A stretch of 32,796 nucleotides of DNA from Erysipelotrichaceae bacterium (lineage in GTDB: Bacteria > Bacillota_I > Bacilli_A > Erysipelotrichales > Erysipelotrichaceae). Below, piece by piece: positions 17,015 through 23,970 of this stretch (positions are counted from its first letter, which is position 1; each line of letters opens with the position of its first letter). The DNA lies in contig JAAXXT010000026.1 of assembly GCA_013334325.1 (NCBI GenBank), positions 1 through 32,796 on the forward strand, in the 5' to 3' direction. The position numbers and the translations under genes are program-made. Under the pieces are notes generated by a model. That model worked only from the letters and a program-made list of their open reading frames with translations, did no database searches and was not told the DNA's origin.

Positions 17015-18036
17015 AAATCTGTGTTACAGGTGGAGCAGGGTTTATCGGGAGTAATTTCTTACATTATATGGTTGAAACCTATCCTCAGGATACCTTTATC
17101 AACCTTGATCTTTTAACGTATGCGGGCAATTTAGAGACCTTGAAAGACATAGAGAATAAACCGAATTACAGCTTTGTAAAAGGAGATATTGCGGATCGAG
17201 AATTCATCTATGATCTTTTTGAAAAAGAAAAGTTTGACTTAGTAGTTAATTTCGCAGCTGAAAGCCATGTTGATCGAAGTATAACCAATCCTGATATTTT
17301 TGTAAGAACCAATATCATGGGAACCCAGGTCTTATTGGATGCTTCACGTAAAACCAATGTAGGTCGTTTTCATCAAGTAAGTACCGATGAAGTCTACGGA
17401 GATTTGCCATTAGAACGAAAAGATCTATTCTTTACTGAAGATACCCCGTTACATACCTCAAGTCCTTATAGTGCGTCGAAAGCAAGTGCTGATTTATTGG
17501 TTCAATCTTATTTTAGAACCTTTAAACTACCTGTTACAATTAGTCGTTGCTCAAACAATTATGGACCTTATCATTTTCCTGAGAAGTTGATTCCTTTAAT
17601 GATCTCAAGAGCACTCGCAGATGAGAAGCTTCCTGTTTATGGTTTAGGGGAAAACGTTAGAGACTGGCTTCATGTCTATGATCATTGTACAGCCATTGAT
17701 CTTATCATTAGAAAAGGTCGAGTTGGGGAAGTCTATAATATTGGGGGTCATAATGAACGAACCAATCTAGAGGTCGTTAAAACGATACTTAGAGAACTTC
17801 ATAAACCCGAAACATTAATCAATTACGTTACTGACCGAGCTGGACATGATTTACGTTATGCGATCGATCCAAGAAAAATCGAATCTGAGTTGGGGTGGAA
17901 ACCTGTGTATAATTTTGATTCTGGGATAAGACAGACCATCCAATGGTATATCGAAAATAAAGTGTGGTGGCAACATATTTTAAGTGGAGATTATCAAAGT
18001 TATTTTGATCGACAATATATGGAGTTAAATAAATGA
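17011..18036 (+). CDS. rfbB: dTDP-glucose 4,6-dehydratase
   Basis: RfbB (RmlB) uses bound NAD to convert dTDP-glucose to dTDP-4-keto-6-deoxyglucose. The 341-residue extended SDR has TGGAGFIGSNF (NAD site, 6-16), NFAAESHVDRSI, the catalytic STDEVYG (Thr125, Asp126, Glu127) and YSASK (Tyr153, Lys157), followed by SRCSNNYGPYHFPEKLIPL. All are diagnostic of dTDP-glucose dehydratases rather than UDP-glucose epimerases. Length is normal. ATGA overlaps join it to rfbC and rfbD. Confidence 0.97.
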   Translation: MKICVTGGAGFIGSNFLHYMVETYPQDTFINLDLLTYAGNLETLKDIENKPNYSFVKGDIADREFIYDLFEKEKFDLVVNFAAESHVDRSITNPDIFVRTNIMGTQVLLDASRKTNVGRFHQVSTDEVYGDLPLERKDLFFTEDTPLHTSSPYSASKASADLLVQSYFRTFKLPVTISRCSNNYGPYHFPEKLIPLMISRALADEKLPVYGLGENVRDWLHVYDHCTAIDLIIRKGRVGEVYNIGGHNERTNLEVVKTILRELHKPETLINYVTDRAGHDLRYAIDPRKIESELGWKPVYNFDSGIRQTIQWYIENKVWWQHILSGDYQSYFDRQYMELNK

Positions 18037-18881
18037 AAGTATTAGTCACAGGGGTTAAAGGTCAATTGGGTTTTGACGTTGTCAACGAACTAGAATCTAG
18101 AGGAATAGAAGCTGTAGGTGTTGATGTTGCTGAAATGGATATTACGGATCCCCAAAAAGTAAAAAACTTCATTGAGACCTCAAAAGTTGATGCAGTCATT
18201 CATTGTGCAGCGTATACCGCAGTAGATAAAGCAGAAGAAATGCCTGATCTATGTCGAAAAGTCAATGTCGATGGTACAAGAAACATTGCTGAGGTATGTC
18301 GTGATCTTGAACTTAAAATGATCTATATTTGTACAGATTATGTTTTTGATGGAAAAGGAACTAAACCTTTTGAAGTAGATTCCCCTAAAAAGCCAAACAA
18401 TGTGTATGGATTAAGTAAAAGTGATGGTGAAGATGAAGTAATTCGTTTAGTTAAGAAACATTTTATTGTAAGAATCTCTTGGGCTTTTGGGATCAATGGG
18501 AATAATTTTATTAATACTATGCTTCGTTTAGGTAAGGAACACGGGAAAGTTAAAGTCGTAAATGATCAAATAGGATCACCTACGTATACCTTTGATTTAG
18601 CGAGGTTACTTGGCGATATGGTGCTCAGTGAACTTTATGGGACCTATCACGCCACCAACGAAGGGTATTGTTCATGGTACGATTTTGCCGTTGAAATATT
18701 TAAACAAGCCCAGATGGATGAAGTTGTTGTTATACCAGTAGATAGCTCTGAATTTCCAGTAAAAGCTCTAAGACCACTTAACAGTAGATTATCGAAAGCT
18801 TCGCTTGATCAGAATGGTTTTAAAAGATTACCTAGATGGGAAGAAGCACTAAAGGACTACTTGAATAAAAAAGGTGTTTAA
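18033..18881 (+). CDS. rfbD: dTDP-4-dehydrorhamnose reductase
   Basis: RfbD (RmlD) performs the last step, reducing dTDP-4-keto-L-rhamnose to dTDP-L-rhamnose with NAD(P)H. The 282-residue protein has the cofactor motif GVKGQLG (7-13), HCAAYTAVDKAEE, ICTDYVFDGKG and the YGLSK catalytic pair (Tyr125, Lys129). Further family marks are RISWAFG, VVNDQIGSPTYT and the C-terminal RPLNSRLSK. It overlaps rfbB by four bases. A 91-base gap without a terminator separates it from rfbA, so cotranscription is likely. Confidence 0.96.
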   Translation: MKVLVTGVKGQLGFDVVNELESRGIEAVGVDVAEMDITDPQKVKNFIETSKVDAVIHCAAYTAVDKAEEMPDLCRKVNVDGTRNIAEVCRDLELKMIYICTDYVFDGKGTKPFEVDSPKKPNNVYGLSKSDGEDEVIRLVKKHFIVRISWAFGINGNNFINTMLRLGKEHGKVKVVNDQIGSPTYTFDLARLLGDMVLSELYGTYHATNEGYCSWYDFAVEIFKQAQMDEVVVIPVDSSEFPVKALRPLNSRLSKASLDQNGFKRLPRWEEALKDYLNKKGV

Positions 18882-18972
18882 GGGATAATCAAAATCCACG
18901 ACTTAATGACTAACAATTTAAAAAATAATTAGATTTACTAAACAAAGAAACAACGTTTCAAAGGAGAGAGAC

Positions 18973-19857
18973 ATGAAAGGTATAGTTTTAGCGGGAGGAT
19001 CAGGAACCAGACTTTATCCATTAACGATGGTTACATCAAAACAGTTATTACCAATTTATGATAAACCAATGATTTACTATCCTTTATCAACCTTAATGTT
19101 GGCAGGGATAAGAGAAATCTTAATTATTTCGACCCCTGTGGATTTACCTAATTTTCAACGTTTATTGGGAGATGGATCTCAATTTGGTTTATCTTTTTCA
19201 TATAAGGAACAACCCTCCCCAGATGGACTTGCTCAAGCATTTATATTAGGAGAAGAATTCATTGGGAAAGATTCTGTTGCTATGGTACTAGGAGACAATG
19301 TCTTCTATGGGAGCGGATTTAGTAAATTGTTACTTGCAGCAAAAGAGAGTGCTGAAAAGGGATTTGCCAATATCTTTGGTTATTATGTAAATAATCCTGA
19401 ACAATTTGGGATCGTTGAATTTGATCCTAATGGAAAAGTCATATCTGTTGAAGAAAAACCTAAACTACCTAAGTCAAATTACTGTATTACCGGACTTTAT
19501 TTTTACGATAATACGGTAGTTGAGTATGCGAAAGCATTAAAACCATCAAAACGAGGAGAACTTGAGATCACGGATTTAAATCGTATCTATCTAGAAAAAG
19601 AATATCTTAATGTTACCTTATTAGGACGAGGATTTGCTTGGTTAGATACGGGTACAATGGATAATCTTGTTGAAGCCGCAGAGTTTGTTCAAATGATGGA
19701 AAAAAGACAAGGAGTCACCATTTCTGCTTTAGAAGAAATTGGTTATACTCGAGGATGGATCACCAAAGAACAACTTTTGGAGTCCGCAAAACGTTATGGA
19801 AAGTCACCTTATGGAAATCATCTAAGACATGTTGCTGAAGGGAAAATTAAATATTGA
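18973..19857 (+). CDS. rfbA: Glucose-1-phosphate thymidylyltransferase
   Basis: RfbA (RmlA) joins glucose 1-phosphate and dTTP to give dTDP-glucose, the first and feedback-controlled step. The 294-residue protein begins [18 protein letters not shown] with the nucleotidyl-transfer loop, then [27 protein letters not shown]-type metal site [18 protein letters not shown]-like VISVEEKP and [13 protein letters not shown]. Length fits the longer RmlA subgroup. The AAAGGAGAGAG ribosome site is strong. Its position last in the set is unusual relative to clusters that begin with rfbA or rfbB, but this has no known consequence. Confidence 0.97.
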   Translation: MKGIVLAGGSGTRLYPLTMVTSKQLLPIYDKPMIYYPLSTLMLAGIREILIISTPVDLPNFQRLLGDGSQFGLSFSYKEQPSPDGLAQAFILGEEFIGKDSVAMVLGDNVFYGSGFSKLLLAAKESAEKGFANIFGYYVNNPEQFGIVEFDPNGKVISVEEKPKLPKSNYCITGLYFYDNTVVEYAKALKPSKRGELEITDLNRIYLEKEYLNVTLLGRGFAWLDTGTMDNLVEAAEFVQMMEKRQGVTISALEEIGYTRGWITKEQLLESAKRYGKSPYGNHLRHVAEGKIKY

Positions 19858-20055
19858 TCTAATTCTTAAAAAGATATTTATATAACCCTGTTCTAAATTA
19901 ACAAATTATACTTATTAGACCACTATATTCTTAATCATAAGAGTCTTTATGATCCATAATTAGTTAGGAAATAGACTAAGTATCATTATGATTTGCCTGG
20001 TAGTTCAAACCTATAGGCAGTTTAATAATTCCACTATTAAAAAATGTCATCATTC

Positions 20056-20078
20056 AACAGGAAGTCCCTGTTCTTTTT
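20056..20078 (+). terminator. Probable terminator of the rfb genes
   Basis: AACAGG (20056-20061) pairs with CCTGTT (20067-20072) around a 5-base loop, followed by CTTTTT. The stem is short and lies about 200 bases past rfbA, so strength is uncertain. Confidence 0.45.
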
Positions 20079-20282
20079 AGTGACTTTAATCAAATAAAAT
20101 AGAAGGTCTACTAATTTTATTGATAGATACTCATAAATAAACTAGATTATATGTTTTAGGATAAGTTTGCGTCACAGGTTGTAAATTGTTAATCGATAAG
20201 TAGAAAAGTAAATCAATGAGACAGTGACACAATGAGTGTCCTTTTTATTGGACAGTTGAGTTGTGTTTAGAGTTAAGAAAGA

Positions 20283-20288
20283 TATACT
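20283..20288 (+). promoter_or_regulatory. -10 element before the ADP-ribosylglycohydrolase gene
   Basis: TATACT at 20283-20288 with a poor TTGTGT (20261-20266) upstream. The predicted leader of about 20 bases contains the AAGGGGG ribosome site. Confidence 0.4.
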
Positions 20289-20314
20289 TAAAGTAAGAAA
20301 AAGGGGGCACAACA

Positions 20315-21100
20315 TTGATTGGAACGCTCTTAGGAGACATCATTGGGAGTGCTTATGAACATCATCCAATAAAAAGCGTGAATTTCGATTTAACGTCTAA
20401 GTTTACCAAGTTTACCGATGATAGCGTCCTTACGGTCGCCACCATGTCGGTATATCTCTATGGGACTTCGTTTACGCAAACTTATCAAGATTATACGATA
20501 AAGTATCCTCATCGAGGATATGGATCTAGTTTTGATTTATGGGCTCATCATCGATCAGCTCAACCCTACAATAGTTTTGGGAATGGTTCAGCCATGCGTG
20601 TATCGCCTATTGGATGGCTCTTTGAAAGTGCAGAAGAAGTGCTTTCTGAAGCTAAACGCTCTGCAGAAGTCACGCATAATCATCCTGAAGGCATCAAAGG
20701 AGCGCAAGCCATCGCTTTAGCCATCTTCATGGCGAGAAAAAAGGTCTCTAAAGAAGACATAAGACAGACTCTACAGAAACTCTTCGGTTATGATCTATCT
20801 CACAGTATCAATGAAATAAGACCTCATACAAGCTTCGATGTAACCTGTCAAGGATCTGTTCCTCCCTCAATCATCGCTTTCCTAGATTCAAGCAGCGTGA
20901 TCGATGCGATCAGAAAAGCGATCTCCTTAGGAGGAGATAGCGATACACAAGCCGCCATGGCAGGTGGGATCGCAGAAGCCTTCTATGGACCGGTATCTAA
21001 ACAACTCTTCGATGACATCATCATGACCTATTTAGCTCCTGCTTTACTTAAGACTGTTACTGAATTCTATGCCCATATTAAAGTACCTCTGTATATCTAA
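20315..21100 (+). CDS. ADP-ribosylglycohydrolase family protein
   Basis: A 261-residue member of the ADP-ribosylglycohydrolase (DraG/ARH) family, di-metal enzymes that remove ADP-ribose from proteins or other acceptors. It has the N-terminal MIGTLLGDIIGSAYE, the first metal motif FTDDS (Thr34, Asp35, Asp36), SFGNGSAMRVSPIG, HNHPEGIKGAQA and the second metal motif GGDSDTQAAMAGG (Asp208, Asp210, Thr211). All ligands expected for a working enzyme are present. The start is TTG at 20315, supported by AAGGGGG eight bases upstream and by the family N-terminus. It is followed after 17 bases by the vWA protein gene, with which it is probably cotranscribed. The target is unknown; small ARH-like enzymes can act on protein-, DNA- or metabolite-linked ADP-ribose. 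Confidence 0.88.
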   Translation: MIGTLLGDIIGSAYEHHPIKSVNFDLTSKFTKFTDDSVLTVATMSVYLYGTSFTQTYQDYTIKYPHRGYGSSFDLWAHHRSAQPYNSFGNGSAMRVSPIGWLFESAEEVLSEAKRSAEVTHNHPEGIKGAQAIALAIFMARKKVSKEDIRQTLQKLFGYDLSHSINEIRPHTSFDVTCQGSVPPSIIAFLDSSSVIDAIRKAISLGGDSDTQAAMAGGIAEAFYGPVSKQLFDDIIMTYLAPALLKTVTEFYAHIKVPLYI

Positions 21101-21117
21101 AAACAAAAGGAAAAACT

Positions 21118-22443
21118 ATGACCCAAAAAAAAGAAGACACAACTGACATCGTCTTTATTCTTGATCGCTCTGGAAGTATGGGTGGTCGAGAAACCGATAC
21201 CATAGGAGGCTACAACAGCTTCCTATCCAATCAACAAGCAGAGAATGGAAAAGCCCGTGTGACCACGGTCCTCTTCGATGATCGTATCGATCTCATTCAT
21301 GAACGTATCGATATCGCCAATGTAGAACCAATAAGTAATAAAGAATATTTCGTACGTGGGTCGACCGCTCTACTGGATGCGATAGGTAAATCCGTTTATG
21401 ATCTACAGGCTGTTCATCAAAACGAAGGCAAGACAAAAGACAATTCAGGCGCCATCTTCGTTATCATCACGGACGGTTATGAAAACGCCAGTCATCATTA
21501 TAGTTATGCCCAAATTAGGGAATTGATCCAACATAAGACCACTGTCGATGAATGGCAGTTCATCTATTTAGGGGCTGATCTCTCGCAAGGAGAAGACGCT
21601 GATCGTATGGGCTTTGATCGTGATCGCCAAGCTCATTATGATAAGTCTAAGTCGATGGATGCCTTCAACAGTGTCTCTGACAGTGTTAAATCTTATCGTA
21701 ATACGAAGACCATCGCTAATAATTGGCGTGATAACTTCTCGACGATGGATGAAAGTAGGGACGTCATAAGAAAGCTACCCATCTATAATTGTCCAGAAGG
21801 TCGTTTCTTGATTGCTTCTGATGAAAAGATTTCGATTGGGGAAAGGGACTCAATCACCATATTAGGGAAGAGCCATAAATTATCCATTAGTCCAATGCTT
21901 CAACGTTATCGTAAGATCTCTGGTTTACCTATCGATGGGATCATTGGTCAAGACATCTTACTTCATTATCAAGTCATTCTTGAACCAGAATCTAGTAGAG
22001 TCAATGTCTCGTTTGCACATTGTAATCTGGATCTTCATCTAGCTTATCCTCATTTATCAAACTATGACCATCTTCATTTATGCTTCGATTTAGGTCATCT
22101 GGTTGTCATGACAGAATTTCATCATACTAAACATGCCTTCATCTTCGATACGAAAGCTCATTATACGACCTTAAGGGAATCACTTAGGGTAGAACCACCT
22201 TTAATGATGATTCGGGATTTCCATCTTGAATTGGGTCTATTTAAGACTGATCTGATTGAGATCGATCTTAAGATTAAGAAAATAAGTGGCACTTACGATA
22301 AAGTTATCGCTGCGACAGTGCTTTCTGAAAAAGCATTCGTAACTATGGATGGTATCGCAGGAAGTCTTAGTTTAGAACCCTTTAAACATAAAAAAGTTCT
22401 AGTCTTAGATCTCGCTCAAAGAATCTTCACTCTTATCGATTAA
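21118..22443 (+). CDS. vWA-domain protein with degenerate retropepsin-like C-terminal half
   Basis: A 441-residue cytoplasmic protein without signal peptide. Residues about 9-200 form a von Willebrand factor A domain with a complete metal-ion-dependent adhesion site: FILDRSGSM (Asp16, Ser18, Ser20), GSTALLDAI (Thr83) and IITDGYENAS (Asp119). Residues about 218-441 look like two aspartic-protease lobes. The first has FLIASDEKISIG followed by LPIDGIIGQDILLHYQVIL. The second has FIFDTKAHYTTL (the DTG triad altered to DTK at 344-346), then TMDGIAGSLSL and LVLDLAQRIFTL. Neither lobe keeps DTG, so protease activity is unlikely and a binding role is more plausible. It is paired with the ADP-ribosylglycohydrolase. 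The vWA call is firm; the C-terminal fold is inferred from motif spacing. Confidence 0.78.
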   Translation: MTQKKEDTTDIVFILDRSGSMGGRETDTIGGYNSFLSNQQAENGKARVTTVLFDDRIDLIHERIDIANVEPISNKEYFVRGSTALLDAIGKSVYDLQAVHQNEGKTKDNSGAIFVIITDGYENASHHYSYAQIRELIQHKTTVDEWQFIYLGADLSQGEDADRMGFDRDRQAHYDKSKSMDAFNSVSDSVKSYRNTKTIANNWRDNFSTMDESRDVIRKLPIYNCPEGRFLIASDEKISIGERDSITILGKSHKLSISPMLQRYRKISGLPIDGIIGQDILLHYQVILEPESSRVNVSFAHCNLDLHLAYPHLSNYDHLHLCFDLGHLVVMTEFHHTKHAFIFDTKAHYTTLRESLRVEPPLMMIRDFHLELGLFKTDLIEIDLKIKKISGTYDKVIAATVLSEKAFVTMDGIAGSLSLEPFKHKKVLVLDLAQRIFTLID

Positions 22444-22449
22444 TTATAA

Positions 22450-22476
22450 CTTGCACCTGATAAGTGCAGGTTTTTT
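22450..22476 (+). terminator. Terminator after the vWA gene
   Basis: CTTGCAC (22450-22456) pairs with GTGCAGG (22464-22470), including one G-U pair, followed by six T residues. Confidence 0.72.
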
Positions 22477-22491
22477 AATCGATGAGGAATC

Positions 22492-22539
22492 TTATCGAAA
22501 TAAAAAATGAAATCGTTTTCGATAATCATGTGCTAAAAT
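22492..22539 (+). promoter_or_regulatory. Inverted repeat and extended -10 promoter of the lipoprotein gene
   Basis: TTATCGAAA (22492-22500) and TTTCGATAA (22517-22525) are perfect 9-base inverted arms 16 bases apart. An extended -10, TG-C-TAAAAT, follows at 22531-22539; no good -35 is seen. The right arm lies over the usual -35 position, so the repeat may be an operator for an unknown regulator. Confidence 0.5.
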
Positions 22540-22595
22540 AAAAACAGATTATTTATCAGTCTACGCAATTTCTGTTATTAAAAAAGGAAGAAATT

Positions 22596-23579
22596 TTGAA
22601 AAAGATCACAAAAATTGGACTTATTCTCGTGATGTTTATAGGGATGAGTGCCTGTACAGACAGTGGAAAACCAACAACAGTCGTCACCCTCGAACAGATT
22701 CAAGTCGATGCCTTAGACATGTCTTTTATTCAAGCGAAATTTGAGAAGATCGTATCAATCGATGTGATCTCACAACCCGTTCAAGGTAAACAATGCCTCG
22801 TCGTAGCGAATATGGTTTACGACAATGGGGAAGCTTTGGTTAAAGGAGAAGTCGTCATCAACTATGAATGGGTGAAGAAAGCTTGGACTGCGGTCAATAC
22901 CCAATTCAGCTATCAATCAGTTTCGGTTAAGGCAGAAGCAGACCCTCAAAAGGTTTTAGATGCGGCAGGAGACATCGATGTCTTAAACTCGAAATTCCAA
23001 GCCAATGCGTTTACACAAACTCCTGTTTTGGTTTCTAAAGAACTTAATCTAGAGATCGGTGAAGCAACTTATGTGGTTACACGAGGTAATGCATCATCTG
23101 GATGGACTGCCACAACGACTTATACGATCAAAGGTAAATACTATTATCTAGATGGATGGCAATTCACGATAGAAGATTGGTCTTACAAAGAAGTCACCAA
23201 ATGGGCAGGATCTTGGCAGATCGTATGGGGAAGTAGCCCTACTGAAAGCCAGTATACAGCTGGAGAGATCATGAAGTTGACAGTTTCAGGAGATATCTCT
23301 TTATCTCTTAATAAAGCAGATATCCAAGAAGAGAAAAGAGATGTGAATGTAGCCTTTATAAGAAATCGTAGTCCTTATTCGATCCCGGTTACTTTAAGTA
23401 AAGATTACCAAGATGAAGGTCTTTATACATCAAGATTTATTCTTACCAAATACGGTAATCAATCCAATGATCAATTTAATCTAGAACTTCATTTTGAAAA
23501 CAGTGGTTCTGGATGGGTCGCCACTACCATCGCAAAAAGCTTTGATGGGACCATAGGGACCCTAACAAAAATCAAGTAA
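22596..23579 (+). CDS. Lipoprotein of unknown function
   Basis: A predicted membrane-anchored lipoprotein of 327 residues. The N-terminus has two lysine-rich turns, a hydrophobic stretch GLILVMFIGM and a lipobox ending in Cys20 (MSAC), so signal peptidase II should cleave before Cys20. The remainder is soluble and beta-rich, with no recognised enzyme motif. Similar segments recur: AWTAVNTQFSY, SGWTATTTYTI and SGWVATTIAKSF, which suggests two or three repeats of a small domain of about 100 residues. The start is TTG at 22596 after AAAGGAAG. It stands alone between terminators. I do not recognise the family. Binding or sensing at the outer membrane face is possible but not shown. Confidence 0.75.
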   Translation: MKKITKIGLILVMFIGMSACTDSGKPTTVVTLEQIQVDALDMSFIQAKFEKIVSIDVISQPVQGKQCLVVANMVYDNGEALVKGEVVINYEWVKKAWTAVNTQFSYQSVSVKAEADPQKVLDAAGDIDVLNSKFQANAFTQTPVLVSKELNLEIGEATYVVTRGNASSGWTATTTYTIKGKYYYLDGWQFTIEDWSYKEVTKWAGSWQIVWGSSPTESQYTAGEIMKLTVSGDISLSLNKADIQEEKRDVNVAFIRNRSPYSIPVTLSKDYQDEGLYTSRFILTKYGNQSNDQFNLELHFENSGSGWVATTIAKSFDGTIGTLTKIK

Positions 23580-23587
23580 TTTCCCAA

Positions 23588-23616
23588 GCCCATCTTAACC
23601 AAAGATGGGTTTATTG
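23588..23616 (+). terminator. Terminator after the lipoprotein gene
   Basis: CCCATCTT (23589-23596) pairs with AAGATGGG (23602-23609) around a 5-base loop, followed by TTTATT. Confidence 0.75.
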
Positions 23617-23732
23617 TATTTAAACGATAAACACTTAAAATATCTTTATTTGAACTTAAAAATCGATATAACGAGAAAGTAGAAAGTAGAATTCGGGAGA
23701 ATTGATCAAGCTTGACTAAAGCTTTTCTTGTC

Positions 23733-23761
23733 TTTACAAATCTCACTTTAACTCCTATAAT
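23733..23761 (+). promoter_or_regulatory. Promoter of the metG operon
   Basis: TTTACA (23733-23738), 17 bases and TATAAT (23756-23761), close to consensus. The predicted transcript starts near 23768, just before stem I of the T-box. Confidence 0.75.
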
Positions 23762-23767
23762 ATTGCT

Positions 23768-23957
23768 ATCTTGATGAGAGCATGAATGTTATTCATCTGC
23801 TTAGAGAGTCAGTGCTGTGGTGAAAGCTGATCAGAAGAGTTTCAGGTATGGGCTTAGTCACCATCAACGCGACCCGGCGATATGGGATCGAGTGCACCTT
23901 GTTTAAGGTGAACTAAGGTGGAACCACGTGAAAGCGTCCTTAGCGGGCGCTTTTTAT
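23768..23957 (+). ncRNA. T-box riboswitch before metG
   Basis: A T-box leader lets the operon be expressed when a specific uncharged tRNA pairs with the RNA. The stem I base TTGATG (23771-23776) pairs with CATCAA (23862-23867). AGAGAG and GGTGAAAG distal motifs are present (23803-23826). The likely specifier ATG (23848-23850), followed by G, lies on the 3' side of the internal loop. The conserved T-box AAGGTGGAACCACG is at 23915-23928 and a terminator follows at 23931-23955. The downstream gene and the ATG fit tRNA-Met. However, the variable base of the UGGN bulge is A, where tRNA-Met with A73 would call for U. An overlapping GGT (23845-23847) is a less well placed alternative specifier. Confidence 0.88.
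23931..23955 (+). terminator. T-box regulatory terminator
   Basis: AAAGCGTCC (23931-23939) pairs with GGGCGCTTT (23945-23953), with one G-U pair and a five-base loop, followed by a T tract. It lies directly 3' of the T-box sequence and would be prevented by tRNA-stabilised antiterminator formation. Confidence 0.85.
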
Positions 23958-23970
23958 TTAGGAGGAAACA

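Larger units (their letters stand above)
19858..20314. other. Gene-free gap after rfbA
   Basis: About 457 AT-rich bases without a convincing open frame. It holds a weak terminator hairpin (20056-20078), a 7-bp hairpin ATCATAA/TTATGAT (19934-19953), a palindrome ATCAT-T-ATGAT (19982-19992), a small GACAC/GTGTC hairpin followed by CTTTTT (20226-20246), and near its end the promoter and AGGGGG ribosome site of the ADP-ribosylglycohydrolase gene. It marks the right border of the glycan island. Confidence 0.5.

Noticed and set aside
20005-20040. tRNA-like stretch with GGT-AGTTCAA-ACC in the gap after rfbA
   Set aside because: There is no acceptor stem, anticodon arm or D-arm around it; only a short hairpin can be drawn.
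20226-20246. GACAC/GTGTC hairpin followed by CTTTTT as a terminator
   Set aside because: A five-base stem is too weak to call, and no gene precedes it closely.
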